From positions 48,781-112,780 of the forward strand of contig DATBHG010000018.1 of the NCBI GenBank assembly GCA_036557665.1: a stretch of 64,000 nucleotides of DNA, read 5' to 3'. Of the stretch, positions 51,431-60,950 are shown piece after piece. The DNA is from VAZQ01 sp036557665. Lineage in GTDB: Bacteria > Pseudomonadota > Alphaproteobacteria > Rhizobiales > Xanthobacteraceae. Both the position numbers and the translations under genes were made by a program. Within the stretch, counting starts at the first letter, position 1, and each line of letters opens with the position of its first letter. The notes under the pieces are model-generated. The model was not told where the DNA came from and searched no databases. It saw only the letters and a list, made by a program, of their open reading frames with translations.

Positions 51431-52258
51431 CTACTCTGCTGCGCCCAGACGCCGTCGCGATTGGCCGATGAGGGCGCGCGTTGCCGTCTCGACGTCGCGT
51501 TGCCGCATAAGACTCTCTCCGACCAGAAAGGTCGAAATTCCATGGGCGGAGAGACGTTCGATGTCGGAGCGCGAAAAAATCCCGCTTTCGCTGACAATGA
51601 CATGGCTTGATGGAATCAGTTTAGCGAGCCTGATGGTGGTATCGAGCGTGGTATGGAAGCTTTTGAGATCACGATTGTTGATTCCAACAAGCCTCGAATT
51701 CAATCGTAGCGCGCGCTCAAGCTCGTGCTCGTTGTGGACTTCGAGCAGCGCGTCCATACCGAGTCTGTTGGCACTCCGCTCGAGGTCGTGGGCCAGCTTG
51801 TCATCCACCGCACCAAGAATGATCAGGATGCAATCGGCACCCCATGCACGCGCTTGCAGGACCTGGTAGATGTCAAGCATGAAGTCCTTGCGCAGGGCCG
51901 GTAACGCCGTTGCCGCCCGGGCGCTGACCAGGTGTTGCGGATCTCCCTGAAAGGACGGAGCATCGGTCAGCACCGACAGGCAGGCTGCACCACCACGCTC
52001 ATAGGCAGATGCAATTCCTGCGGGGTCGAAGTTGTTTCGGATAAGCCCTTTCGACGGACTCGCTTTCTTGACTTCTGCAATGAGCGCATAGTGGCCCGCA
52101 TCGATTTTTCGCAGGATCGCGGCAACGAAGCCGCGTGGGGCAGACGCCGATCTAACTTCGACTTCAAGCGTGGCGAATGGGCGCTTTTGCTTGGCAGCAG
52201 CGATTTCTTCGCGCTTGTAACTGGCGATTTTGGTCAGGATGTCGGTTGTTTCGTTCAC
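51431..52258 (-). CDS. trpC: Indole-3-glycerol phosphate synthase
   Basis: 275 residues, TIM barrel, fourth step of tryptophan synthesis. LIAEVKKASPSKGLIRNNFDP holds the catalytic lysines; LSVLTDAPSFQG, LRKDFMLDIYQVLQARAWGADCILII, EVHNEHELERAL, VGINNRDLKSF and VSESGIFSRSDIERL follow. It is monofunctional (no TrpF fusion). Start is GTG 52258. A (GT)8 tract lies in the 69-base gap from trpD. Confidence 0.95.
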   Translation of the reverse strand: MNETTDILTKIASYKREEIAAAKQKRPFATLEVEVRSASAPRGFVAAILRKIDAGHYALIAEVKKASPSKGLIRNNFDPAGIASAYERGGAACLSVLTDAPSFQGDPQHLVSARAATALPALRKDFMLDIYQVLQARAWGADCILIILGAVDDKLAHDLERSANRLGMDALLEVHNEHELERALRLNSRLVGINNRDLKSFHTTLDTTIRLAKLIPSSHVIVSESGIFSRSDIERLSAHGISTFLVGESLMRQRDVETATRALIGQSRRRLGAAE

Positions 52259-52308
52259 GCCCTCTTTTACTCCAAGCCTACATCAGCGCGTGCAGACGGG
52301 CTGTTTTT

Positions 52309-52324
52309 GTGTGTGTGTGTGTGT
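52309..52324. repeat. Dinucleotide microsatellite (GT)8
   Basis: Eight uninterrupted GT units in the gap between trpD (ends 52328) and trpC (starts 52258), following a T5 run. On the transcribed strand it gives (AC)8 four bases after the trpD stop. Slippage could vary the distance between the genes. Confidence 0.8.
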
Positions 52325-52327
52325 TGC

Positions 52328-53344
52328 TTAGCCATGGGAAATCGTCACAAGCCGCTCAAGCCGACTGTGAGCCTCCCCCGAGTCCACGGACTTCTGCGCA
52401 AGTCCCGCCGCCTCTTTGAGCTCCTTGGCCCGTCCGGCAACAATCAGTCCTGCGGCGGCATTAAGGACCGCGACGTCACGGAACGGTCCCTTCTTGCCCT
52501 TGAGCACTTCGATCAGCGTTTCTGCGTTTTCGTGTGCTTCCCCTCCACGCAAAGCTTCCGGCTTGACCCGCGTCAGCCCTGCGTCTTCCGGCGCGATCTC
52601 AAAGGTGCGAACCGCATCGTTCTCCAATGCGGCAACATAAGTGGTACCGGCAGTCGTGACCTCGTCCAGGCCATCGGAACCATGGACCACCCAAACGGAC
52701 ACGGCACCCAGATTTTTCAAAACGTGTGCAAGCGGCTCGATCCAGTGCCGGGAAAAAACACCCACCATCTGTCGTTTTACCCCGGCAGGGTTGGAAAGAG
52801 GCCCCAGCAGATTGAATATCGTGCGCGTTCCCAACTCGACCCGAGTGGGGCCCACATTCTTCATGGCGGGATGGTGAGAGGGCGCAAACATGAAGCCGAT
52901 GCCGGCCTCTTTGATGCATCGTGCTACCCCCTCAGGTGTTAATTCTATGTTCACGCCGAGAGCAGCGAGAACGTCGGCAGCTCCTGAGCGGGAGGAAAGA
53001 GCCCGGTTACCATGCTTTGCTACGGGAACGCCGGCTCCCGCAACGATCAAAGCGGCGCAGGTCGAGATGTTGAACGAACCCGAGGCATCGCCACCCGTAC
53101 CCACGATGTCCACGGCATCCGCCGGGGCCGAAACCCGCAGCATCTTTTCACGCATCGCCGTAACGGCACCCGTGATCTCGTCGACGGTTTCGCCCCGGAC
53201 CCGCAACGCCATCAACAGCCCGCCCATCTGCGACGGGGTCGCCTCTCCGGCCATCATGGTGTGGAACCCGCGCGCTGCTTCCTCCCGGCTCAATGCTCCG
53301 CCGCTGGCGGCCTTGGCGATCAGCCCCTTGAATTCGTCAGTCAC
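52328..53344 (-). CDS. trpD: Anthranilate phosphoribosyltransferase
   Basis: 338 residues, second step of tryptophan synthesis. VDIVGTGGDASGSFNISTCAALIVAGAGVPVAKHGNRALSSRSGAADVLAALG contains the PRPP-binding GTGGD motif and KHGNR; HHPAMKNVGPTRVELGTRTIFNLLGPLSNPA is the second conserved block. I start at GTG 53344, which overlaps the trpG stop as GTGA and gives VTDEFKGLIAKAA; a frame open to 53413 would overlap trpG by 70 bases. Confidence 0.95.
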   Translation of the reverse strand: MTDEFKGLIAKAASGGALSREEAARGFHTMMAGEATPSQMGGLLMALRVRGETVDEITGAVTAMREKMLRVSAPADAVDIVGTGGDASGSFNISTCAALIVAGAGVPVAKHGNRALSSRSGAADVLAALGVNIELTPEGVARCIKEAGIGFMFAPSHHPAMKNVGPTRVELGTRTIFNLLGPLSNPAGVKRQMVGVFSRHWIEPLAHVLKNLGAVSVWVVHGSDGLDEVTTAGTTYVAALENDAVRTFEIAPEDAGLTRVKPEALRGGEAHENAETLIEVLKGKKGPFRDVAVLNAAAGLIVAGRAKELKEAAGLAQKSVDSGEAHSRLERLVTISHG

Positions 53345-53979
53345 GTTGCTCTCACTGCATCGCGTAATATCGGTCGACTCGATCGCGCGCTCCGGCCGCT
53401 GGATTCGTTCCATTCGACGGCGAGATTCAAAAAATTGCGCAGCATGAGATGCCCATGCTCCGAGGCGATGCTTTCCGGATGGAACTGGACCCCGTGCACC
53501 GGAAAACGGCGGTGAGCAAGAGCCATGATCAATCCATCCGTCTCGGCAGTCACAACGAGCTCAGCAGGAAGTGTCGCGCGATCGACCACCAGTGAATGAT
53601 AGCGTGTTGCCTTGAAAGGCCCCGCGATCCCGCTGAAAATCCCTTTTCCGCAGTGCATGATCTCCGAGAGCTTCCCATGCACGGGAACCGGAGCGCGCAC
53701 CACCCGGCCGCCAAAAGCCTGTCCCACGGCTTGGTGACCGAGGCACACGCCAAGGGTGGGAATCACGGGGGCGACATCAGCGACAAGCGCCAGGCAGATG
53801 CCTGCCTCGTTCGGGGTGCAGGGTCCAGGGGAGAGCACAATGGCCTCAGGATCCATCCCGACCACTTGATCCACCGTGATCATGTCATTGCGATGGACTA
53901 CGACATCTGCACCGAGTCCACCTAAATAATGGACAAGATTGAAAGCGAAACTATCGTAGTTATCGATCAAAACGATCAT
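53341..53979 (-). CDS. trpG: Anthranilate synthase component II (glutamine amidotransferase)
   Basis: 212 residues. Class I glutaminase that feeds ammonia to TrpE. LIDNYDSFAFNLVHYL, LSPGPCTPNEAG, the nucleophile cysteine in LGVCLGHQAVGQAFGG, RYHSLVV and HGVQFHPESIASEHG with catalytic His-Glu. It might double as PabA for folate synthesis. Separated from trpE by 138 bases that hold no recognisable gene. Confidence 0.95.
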   Translation of the reverse strand: MIVLIDNYDSFAFNLVHYLGGLGADVVVHRNDMITVDQVVGMDPEAIVLSPGPCTPNEAGICLALVADVAPVIPTLGVCLGHQAVGQAFGGRVVRAPVPVHGKLSEIMHCGKGIFSGIAGPFKATRYHSLVVDRATLPAELVVTAETDGLIMALAHRRFPVHGVQFHPESIASEHGHLMLRNFLNLAVEWNESSGRSARSSRPILRDAVRAT

Positions 53980-54117
53980 GGTTTTACACGCCCGCTCAAG
54001 CTCTTAAACTTCGATCTTGAGACGGTCAAGAAATCCAAATTTACCGCAGCAAACGAGGCAATCTGACGACGATCCCCCTTTAAAGCCGTGCAGATCGAGG
54101 CAGGGCGGCTATCACCA

Positions 54118-55620
54118 TTATGGCCGCGCCGCAAAACGCTTGGCTTCCTCCGCTGCCCGGAATAGCGCCTTCGCCTTGTCCACGCATTCCTGCTGCTCAG
54201 ACCTGGGGTTGGAATCCGCAACGATGCCAGCGCCTGCCTGGACATACATCACCCCGTCCTTGATCAAGGAAGTGCGAAGAGTGATACAGCTGTCGAGCTC
54301 TCCTGCGGCCGAGAAATAGCCGACGGAACCTGCATACAGCCCCCGCTTCTCCTTCTCCAGCTCATCTATGATCTCCATTGCCCGGACCTTCGGCGCTCCG
54401 GAGACAGTCCCTGCCGGGAATCCTGCAATAAGTGCATCCACAGCATCTCTATTCGAGTCCAGCTTTCCTTCGACATTGGAAACGATATGCATAACCTGGC
54501 TGAAGCGCTCTATCAGAAACTGATCTGTCACCGTGACGGTGCCCGTCCGAGCCACCCGGCCCACATCATTGCGCCCGAGATCAAGAAGCATCAGATGCTC
54601 GGCCCGCTCCTTCGGATCTTGCAACAGAGCGGCTTCGAGTGCCTTGTCTTCCCGCGGAGTAGCGCCGCGCGGCCTTGTCCCGGCTAGAGGTCGGATTGTG
54701 ACGGTCGCATCGCGCACGCGCACCAGAATCTCCGGGCTGGAGCCGGCAATGGCAAAGTTGCCAAAATCGAGAAAATATAGGAACGGCGCAGGATTGATCC
54801 TGCGCAGTGCACGATAAAGCGCAAACGGCGCGAGCTCGAAAGGTGCCTGGAAACGTTGCGAGAGCACGACCTGGAAAATGTCCCCGGCAGCAATGTATTC
54901 CTTGGCAACGCCGACCATGCGCTCGTATTCTGCTGCGGCCGTGTTCGACGAGGGCCAAACCGTGAGCGGGCCACGCTTCATCCGCGGCGAGGCATGCGCC
55001 AGCGGAGCGTCCAATGATTGGACGACTGCCGCGAGCCGTTCCGCTGCCTGCGCGAACGCTGTTTCCGCGGAAACATCCGCGTCGGGTCGGACCGGGGTGA
55101 CGACGATGACGGTGTCGGTGACCGCATCAAATACTACAACAATTGTTGGGCGCACGAGCATCGCGTCGGGGATGCCGATCGGATCGGGATTGGGCTCGGG
55201 CAGATCCTCCATCAGCCTGACCATATCGTAGCCGAGGTATCCGAAAATACCTGCTGCCATCGGTGGCAAGTTTTCCGGCAAATCGATGCGGCTCTCGGCA
55301 ATAATGGCCCTAAGGGCAGCCAATGGCGGCTCGTTGCAGGGCCTGAAGCGGCTGCGTTCGTCCGAACTGCGGTGAATCTCGGCGTGGCCGTCAACAGTGC
55401 GCCAAATGAGGTCGGGGTCGAGCCCGATGATTGAATACCGCCCCCGTACCTCACCGCCTTCGACCGATTCGAGCAGGAAGCTCATCGGACGCTGCCCGAC
55501 AATTTTGAGAAAAGCCGAAACCGGAGTTTCCAGATCGGATACCAGCGTGGTCCACACGACCTGGGGCTCGCCGCGCGCGTAGCGTCTGGCGAACGCCGTT
55601 CCTAAGGGCTCGATCTGCAT
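54118..55620 (-). CDS. trpE: Anthranilate synthase component I
   Basis: 500 residues, chorismate-using large subunit. The N-terminal LLESVEGGEVRGRYSIIGLDP has the tryptophan-feedback (LLES) element. The catalytic domain has AKEYIAAGDIFQVVLSQRF, GSSPEILVRV, IRPLAGTRPRGATPREDKALE, LLDLGRNDVGRVA, FPAGTVSGAPKVRAMEII, YAGSVGYFSAAGELDSCI and the end motif VQAGAGIVADSNP. Start ATG 55620, ten bases after ppiD stops. I found no leader peptide with tandem Trp codons, so attenuation is not evident. Confidence 0.96.
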   Translation of the reverse strand: MQIEPLGTAFARRYARGEPQVVWTTLVSDLETPVSAFLKIVGQRPMSFLLESVEGGEVRGRYSIIGLDPDLIWRTVDGHAEIHRSSDERSRFRPCNEPPLAALRAIIAESRIDLPENLPPMAAGIFGYLGYDMVRLMEDLPEPNPDPIGIPDAMLVRPTIVVVFDAVTDTVIVVTPVRPDADVSAETAFAQAAERLAAVVQSLDAPLAHASPRMKRGPLTVWPSSNTAAAEYERMVGVAKEYIAAGDIFQVVLSQRFQAPFELAPFALYRALRRINPAPFLYFLDFGNFAIAGSSPEILVRVRDATVTIRPLAGTRPRGATPREDKALEAALLQDPKERAEHLMLLDLGRNDVGRVARTGTVTVTDQFLIERFSQVMHIVSNVEGKLDSNRDAVDALIAGFPAGTVSGAPKVRAMEIIDELEKEKRGLYAGSVGYFSAAGELDSCITLRTSLIKDGVMYVQAGAGIVADSNPRSEQQECVDKAKALFRAAEEAKRFAARP

Positions 55621-55630
55621 ATGAGGCAAA

Positions 55631-57547
55631 TCAATCGAGGTCGGTGCTGCCGGCCGGACCACCCGTTACCTGATTCAAGGCGTTCTGATTGATATTCACG
55701 CCGCTCTCGGCCTCGAGGTGAGCGACGTATTCTGCGGCAACATCATCCGACACGGCGCGATTGAGCGCCTCAACCATGCGTTTCGATTCGGCTGAATTCA
55801 TATCCCAGTTGGGCACCACGATCTCCGTGACCCGGAATACCAGTTGCTCTGGCGGGGTTGCCGCGTCCGCCTTGCCGGCGGCATCCTTGGCAGTGCGGAA
55901 AACTGCCGCGATGGCAGACGAGGAGAGGGGGGCCTTGCTTTCGCCGCGCTTCAAGCCGGTCAATGTCTCGGCTTTGAGATGACCGGCGGCTGCAGCCTCG
56001 GCAAGAGACGACCCTGCCTGAACCTTTTCCAGGAGCTCAGTCGCCTTGGCCTTCAGACGGGACGCAATCTCCTGCTCGCGCCAGCGCTGCTCGACCTGGT
56101 CCTTTACCTCGTCAAGGGGTCGCTCCCGAGAAGGAGTAATGCTTAGAACATCGAACCAGACATATCCGCTCTCAAACTGGAGAGGATCACGCTCCACGCC
56201 AACCTCGGTGGTGAAAGCAGCCTCCAGGAGCCGCTGTTCGTCAGGAAGCTTTATCGGCGTGCCGGAAGCGTCGCGCCCCGAGCGATCGACCGCTTCGATC
56301 GTGCGCACCGGCACCTTCAGCTGTTCGGCAGCCTCTATCAGGCTCTTTCCTTCGGCGCGCGCGTCCTCGATCTGGTCGTAAAGCTTCAAAACCTCCGTCT
56401 TCGCGCGCGACGTCGCGAGCTCCCGCTTGAGCTGATTGGCGACATCCTCAAAAGGACGGACTTGCTCCGGCTCGATCTTGAGCACCCGGACAAGGACCGG
56501 GCCAAATCTTCCCTGAGTCGGAACACTGACCTCGCCTTCCTTCAGCGAGAAGGCAGCATCGGCAACGGCGCGGTCGATCATCCCGGCCTTGGTGACCGTG
56601 CCGAGGTCTATGTCCTTGTCGGTCTTGCCGAGCTCTTTTGCCAAGTCCTCAAAACTCGTCCCGTGCGCGATCTTCTGCGAGGCCTGCTCAGCGGCCTCCA
56701 TGCTCGGGAACGCAATCTGCTGGATGTGACGACGTTCGGGCGTCACATAATGGGCACGGCGCTCTTCATAGGCGCGGTGAAGATCGGCATCGGAGATTTC
56801 GATCCATTGTGCCTGCTCCGCAGGAATGAGCGAACCAATCACCAGCTTCCGGTATTCCGGTGCACGAAACAGGTTCTTGCGCTCCTCGAAATATTTTGCG
56901 AGGACATCGGGAGCAGGCGCAGGAACGTCACCGGCTAGTGCTCGGTCAAGCAAGACATATTCGATCGAGCGCTCCTCGTTCTGATATCGATTTGCAGCCT
57001 CCATCAACGCTTTGGGAGCGTTTGAGCCGGACGTTATAGTGGCCGCAAGCTGCCGGCGCAGCATCAGTCGGCGCTGTTCGGCGACATAACGCCCTTCGGT
57101 ATAGCCGGCGCTTCGGATCAACTGCTCGAAGCGGAAATGGTCGAACTGACCCGTTGGTCCTCGGAATGTCGGGTCGTTGGTGATCTCCTTCACCACGTCG
57201 GCGTCCGAGATGTTGAGCCCCAGCTTGCGTACCTGCTCGTCCAACAGGGTTTCAGATACGAGCTGTCCGAGAACCGTCCGGTCCAGACCCATCGCCCGGG
57301 CCTGCTCCATGCTGATCGGGCGCCCCAACTGACGTGAAAACTGTTGGAGTCGCTCATTGTACAAGGTACGGAACTGATCGATCGTGACCTCGGTACCTCC
57401 GATCTTTGCGACTGTGGATCGGCCAAAGCCGCGAAAGATGTCGCCAATCCCCCAAATCGCGAAGCTGATGACCAAAAAGCCGACGACGCCGGCCATGACC
57501 ACCTTGCCGAGCCAGTTTGAGGAGGCTTTTCGAAGCCCGCGAAGCAT
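55631..57547 (-). CDS. ppiD: Periplasmic peptidyl-prolyl isomerase (PpiD-like, SurA N-terminal domain)
   Basis: 638 residues. A single N-terminal membrane anchor (VVMAGVVGFLVISFAIWGIGDIF) followed by a SurA_N-type chaperone domain (VTIDQFRTLYNERLQQFSRQLG, LVSETLLDEQVRKLGL, QFDHFRFEQLIRSAGYTE) and a parvulin-like rotamase domain (HIQQIAFPSMEAAEQASQKI, GRFGPVLVRVLKIEPEQ). PpiD is tethered at the SecYEG exit and helps newly exported proteins. This placement before trpE is conserved in Rhizobiales. Start ATG 57547 (MLRGLRKASSNWLGK). Confidence 0.9.
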   Translation of the reverse strand: MLRGLRKASSNWLGKVVMAGVVGFLVISFAIWGIGDIFRGFGRSTVAKIGGTEVTIDQFRTLYNERLQQFSRQLGRPISMEQARAMGLDRTVLGQLVSETLLDEQVRKLGLNISDADVVKEITNDPTFRGPTGQFDHFRFEQLIRSAGYTEGRYVAEQRRLMLRRQLAATITSGSNAPKALMEAANRYQNEERSIEYVLLDRALAGDVPAPAPDVLAKYFEERKNLFRAPEYRKLVIGSLIPAEQAQWIEISDADLHRAYEERRAHYVTPERRHIQQIAFPSMEAAEQASQKIAHGTSFEDLAKELGKTDKDIDLGTVTKAGMIDRAVADAAFSLKEGEVSVPTQGRFGPVLVRVLKIEPEQVRPFEDVANQLKRELATSRAKTEVLKLYDQIEDARAEGKSLIEAAEQLKVPVRTIEAVDRSGRDASGTPIKLPDEQRLLEAAFTTEVGVERDPLQFESGYVWFDVLSITPSRERPLDEVKDQVEQRWREQEIASRLKAKATELLEKVQAGSSLAEAAAAGHLKAETLTGLKRGESKAPLSSSAIAAVFRTAKDAAGKADAATPPEQLVFRVTEIVVPNWDMNSAESKRMVEALNRAVSDDVAAEYVAHLEAESGVNINQNALNQVTGGPAGSTDLD

Positions 57548-57733
57548 TGCCTGATCCGCTGGAAAATCTCTCGATTGCGAGAGGCCGACGCATTCTAGGG
57601 ATGGCCCGCGTGTGCCGCAACAAGTCCGAGTGCCGCGGCTTGTGTACCAGCCGTGAGCGCATCTGAGGTGACATCTGGTGCGGTATTCGAGGCTCTGCTA
57701 ACCCCGAAACCCGGTCATTCGGAAGGGTTTTCG

Positions 57734-58504
57734 GTGAGCTCCGCCCAGCCGCCTCGCCCGCTAGTCGCGGGAAACTGGAAAATGAACGGCCTGCGCGCCT
57801 GCGGCGCCGAGCTCGCCGATATGGTCTCCGGGGCGCGGGAGCTCTCGGCGATCGATATCCTCGTGTGTCCGCCTGCGACCCTGATCGCCGAGTTCGCATC
57901 GATCGCGCGCAAGGCATCGTTGTGGGTAGGTGGGCAGGATTGTCATCCCGAGCCGGCCGGTGCGTTCACCGGGGATATATCAGCCGAAATGCTCAGGGAC
58001 GCGGGGGCGAGCGCAGTCATCCTAGGGCACTCGGAGCGGAGGATTTATCACAAGGAAACGGATGCCGAGGTGCGCGCCAAGGCCTTGGCGGCGCGCCGGG
58101 CGGGACTGCTCGCCATTGTGTGCGTCGGCGAGACGAGAGCCGAACGCGAGAACGGGTCAGCGCTTTCGGTTGTGAGCGCACAGCTCGATGGATCCCTGCC
58201 TGATGGGCTATCATCGCAAAATCTGGTTGTTGCCTATGAACCGGTATGGGCGATCGGTACCGGCCTCACTCCGAAGCCGGGTGAAATCACCGAGGCGCAC
58301 GGCTTTATCCGCCGGCACCTTTCCAAACGGTTTGGCGCGACCGGGCAGCGCACGCGTATCCTCTATGGAGGATCGGTAAAAGCCGCGAATGCGCGCGAGC
58401 TCATAAGCATACCGGACGTCGATGGCTTCCTGGTCGGGGGGGCAAGCCTCAAGGCGGAAGAGTTCATTGCGATTGCGCGGACCTGCCAGCAAGGGGGGTA
58501 CTGA
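57734..58504 (+). CDS. tpiA: Triose-phosphate isomerase
   Basis: 256 residues from GTG 57734, chosen because GGAAGGG lies seven bases upstream and it begins shortly before PLVAGNWKMNG. Glycolytic interconversion of glyceraldehyde 3-phosphate and DHAP. Active-site parts: K in GNWKMNG, H in ILGHSERR, E in VAYEPVWAIGTG, and phosphate-binding ILYGGSVKAANA / GFLVGGASLKAEEF. An upstream GTG at 57653 would add 27 unconserved residues. Divergent from ppiD. Confidence 0.96.
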   Translation: MSSAQPPRPLVAGNWKMNGLRACGAELADMVSGARELSAIDILVCPPATLIAEFASIARKASLWVGGQDCHPEPAGAFTGDISAEMLRDAGASAVILGHSERRIYHKETDAEVRAKALAARRAGLLAIVCVGETRAERENGSALSVVSAQLDGSLPDGLSSQNLVVAYEPVWAIGTGLTPKPGEITEAHGFIRRHLSKRFGATGQRTRILYGGSVKAANARELISIPDVDGFLVGGASLKAEEFIAIARTCQQGGY

Positions 58505-58608
58505 TCGCCACAACCCCGGCTTCGCGATTGGAATTCCGGCAGGGGATGCTGTAGACGGCCCCCGCGCGCCCCATATCAGCGTAGGATCGCCCCTGCGAGC
58601 GAGGATCG

Positions 58609-59001
58609 ATGCAGACAGTTATCGTGGTCATTCACCTTATGGTCGTCGGCGCACTGATCGGTGTGGTTTTGTTGCAGAAATCGGAAGGCGGAGGCCTTGG
58701 TATCGGCTCTACCGGTGGGTTCCTTTCCAGCAGGGGCACAGCAAATGTGCTCACTCGGACCACTGCGATCCTGGCGGCGGTGTTTTTTGGGACGAGTCTG
58801 TTGCTGTCCGTCCTGGCAGGCTGGGACCGCAAGCCGCACTCGATTATCCAGGGCGTGCCCACTGAGCAGCAAGCCCCGGGGGCGCCGGCCTCGCCTGCAG
58901 GACAGGGCGAAGGCCAGGGCAACCTCCTCGATACGCTGCGGAAGAACGAACAGGCCCCGGCGCCTGCGCCGAGCGGACCACAAGTGCCGCGATCACAGTG
59001 A
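58609..59001 (+). CDS. secG: Preprotein translocase subunit SecG
   Basis: 130 residues. Two membrane spans: VIVVIHLMVVGALIGVVLLQ and TAILAAVFFGTSLLLSVLAG, separated by the conserved loop KSEGGGLGIGSTGGFLSSRGTANVLTR. A Pro/Ala/Gln-rich tail follows, as usual in alphaproteobacteria. SecG assists protein export by SecYE-SecA. Gene order tpiA-secG-pyrG is standard in the group. Confidence 0.95.
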   Translation: MQTVIVVIHLMVVGALIGVVLLQKSEGGGLGIGSTGGFLSSRGTANVLTRTTAILAAVFFGTSLLLSVLAGWDRKPHSIIQGVPTEQQAPGAPASPAGQGEGQGNLLDTLRKNEQAPAPAPSGPQVPRSQ

Positions 59002-59207
59002 AGATCGAAGGGGGCCTCGTGACCAGCCCTTCACAATTAAGCTATGCAGGGAGCGAATACCAAAGCGAGAATTTGAATCAATGCCCGCACGCAAGTGACT
59101 GAACCCGGGCGGAAAAAGATCGTTATGCTAATTCCGCATGGCAATCTGTGGGCCAATCGATGGAAGGTCTCGGCGAATCGTCGATGTCGGGATAAGCGTT
59201 AAGCCCC

Positions 59208-60836
59208 ATGGCGCGGTACATCTTTATCACCGGCGGCGTGGTTTCCTCTCTCGGCAAGGGTCTCGCATCGGCAGCGCTGGGGGCGCTCCTGCAAGCGCGC
59301 GGCTACCGCGTGCGGCTGCGCAAGCTCGACCCGTATCTCAACGTCGATCCCGGCACCATGTCCCCGTATCAGCACGGCGAGGTGTTCGTAACGGATGACG
59401 GAGCGGAAACCGACCTTGACCTTGGGCATTACGAGCGCTTCACCGGACGGCCGGCATCTCGGCAGGACAACATCACTACCGGACGTATCTACCAGGAGAT
59501 CCTCGCGAAGGAGCGGCGCGGAGACTATCTCGGCGCCACCATCCAGGTGATTCCGCACGTTACCAACGCGATCAAGGATTTCATCCGCGACGACAATGAG
59601 GGCTTTGACTTCGTCCTCTGCGAGATCGGCGGCACAGTGGGTGACATCGAAGGGCTGCCCTTCTTTGAAGCCATTCGACAGCTCGGGAACGATCTCCCCC
59701 AGCGGCATGCGGTGTATATCCATCTTACCTTATTGCCATTTGTCTCGGGTGCCGGAGAGCTCAAGACCAAGCCGACGCAACACTCGGTCAAGGAGCTCCG
59801 CTCCATCGGCATCCAGCCCGATATCCTGCTGTGCCGTACGGACCGGCCTATCCCAAAAGAGGAGCGGCGCAAGCTTGGTCTGTTTTGCAATGTGCGCGAG
59901 AGCGCGGTCATTGAAGCCCGCGACGTCGACAACATCTACGCAGTACCGGAGGCCTATCATGTGGCCGGTCTCGACCGCGAAGTGCTGGCGGCTTTCGGAA
60001 TCGAACCGCAGGGGCAGCCTGATCTCGGGCGCTGGCGTCTTATCAACGAGCGCATCCGCAATCCGGAGGGCGATGTCACTATTGCGATCGTCGGAAAATA
60101 CACCGGTCTCAAGGACGCCTACAAATCGCTGATCGAGGCCCTTTCGCACGGGGGTATCGCGAACAAGGTTCGAGTCAACCTCGACTGGATCGAGTCCGAG
60201 GTATTCGAGCGCGAGGATCCTGCGCCTTTCCTCGAGCATGTGAACGGGATCCTGGTGCCGGGAGGATTCGGGCAACGGGGAAGCGAGGGGAAAATCCGGG
60301 CCGTTCAGTTCGCGCGCGAGCGGCAAGTGCCGTATTTCGGCATCTGCTTCGGGATGCAGATGGCCGTGATCGAGGCCGCCCGCAACCTTTGCGGGATCGA
60401 GGATGCCAACTCTACGGAATTCGGTGCAACGCCACATCCTGTCGTCGGCCTCATGACGGAGTGGACGAAGGGCAACGAGCTACAGGTGCGTGGGGAAAAT
60501 GGCGATCTCGGCGGAACAATGCGACTCGGGGCCTATCCGGCCGTCCTGGAGCGGGGAAGCCGGGTCAGCGAGATTTACGGAGCAAGCGAGATCTCCGAGC
60601 GCCACCGCCACCGCTACGAGGTCAACACCCGCTACCGGGCGCGCCTGGAGGAGGCGGGGTTGCGCTTCTCGGGCGTGTCGCCCGACGGGCTCCTGCCGGA
60701 GATCGTCGAGCTGCCCGACCACCCGTGGTTCGTCGGCGTGCAGTTCCACCCCGAGCTGAAATCGCGCCCCTTCGCCCCGCACCCCCTGTTCAAGTCGTTC
60801 ATCGCCGCCGCCGTCGAGCAGAGCCGGCTCGTGTAG
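59208..60836 (+). CDS. pyrG: CTP synthase
   Basis: 542 residues. Makes CTP from UTP with glutamine. Synthetase domain: FITGGVVSSLGKGLASAALGALL, KLDPYLNVDPGTMSPYQHGEVFVTDDGAETDLDLGHYERF, CEIGGTVGDIEGLPFFEAIRQ. Glutaminase domain: VPGGFGQRGSEGK, nucleophile in YFGICFGMQMAVIE, VQFHPELKSRP. Translation is intact, but codon use changes abruptly at about 60590: of the last 81 sense codons only one ends in A or T, against 22 of the 81 before. The usual downstream kdsA-eno genes are absent. Confidence 0.97.
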   Translation: MARYIFITGGVVSSLGKGLASAALGALLQARGYRVRLRKLDPYLNVDPGTMSPYQHGEVFVTDDGAETDLDLGHYERFTGRPASRQDNITTGRIYQEILAKERRGDYLGATIQVIPHVTNAIKDFIRDDNEGFDFVLCEIGGTVGDIEGLPFFEAIRQLGNDLPQRHAVYIHLTLLPFVSGAGELKTKPTQHSVKELRSIGIQPDILLCRTDRPIPKEERRKLGLFCNVRESAVIEARDVDNIYAVPEAYHVAGLDREVLAAFGIEPQGQPDLGRWRLINERIRNPEGDVTIAIVGKYTGLKDAYKSLIEALSHGGIANKVRVNLDWIESEVFEREDPAPFLEHVNGILVPGGFGQRGSEGKIRAVQFARERQVPYFGICFGMQMAVIEAARNLCGIEDANSTEFGATPHPVVGLMTEWTKGNELQVRGENGDLGGTMRLGAYPAVLERGSRVSEIYGASEISERHRHRYEVNTRYRARLEEAGLRFSGVSPDGLLPEIVELPDHPWFVGVQFHPELKSRPFAPHPLFKSFIAAAVEQSRLV

Positions 60837-60889
60837 TCGTCCGCGACTCTTGGTCCTGACGACCGTGGTGGGAATGGGCTACCAACGCG

Positions 60890-60916
60890 CGTCATTCCCG
60901 CGGAGGCGGAATCCAG
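60890..60916. repeat. Short palindromic repeat (CGTCATTCCCGCG type)
   Basis: CGTCATTCCCGCGGAGGCGG followed by AATCCAG has an inverted ATTCCCGC / GCGG-AAT core. This is a known style of dispersed bacterial intergenic palindrome. It lies 54 bases after the pyrG stop. Confidence 0.5.
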
Positions 60917-60950
60917 TCTACAGAACGGCAGGGGATGCCCAAGCAGATTC

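Noticed and set aside
53980..54117. Possible trp leader peptide or extra gene between trpE and trpG
   Set aside because: No tandem Trp codons, no hairpin/terminator pair, no credible frame.
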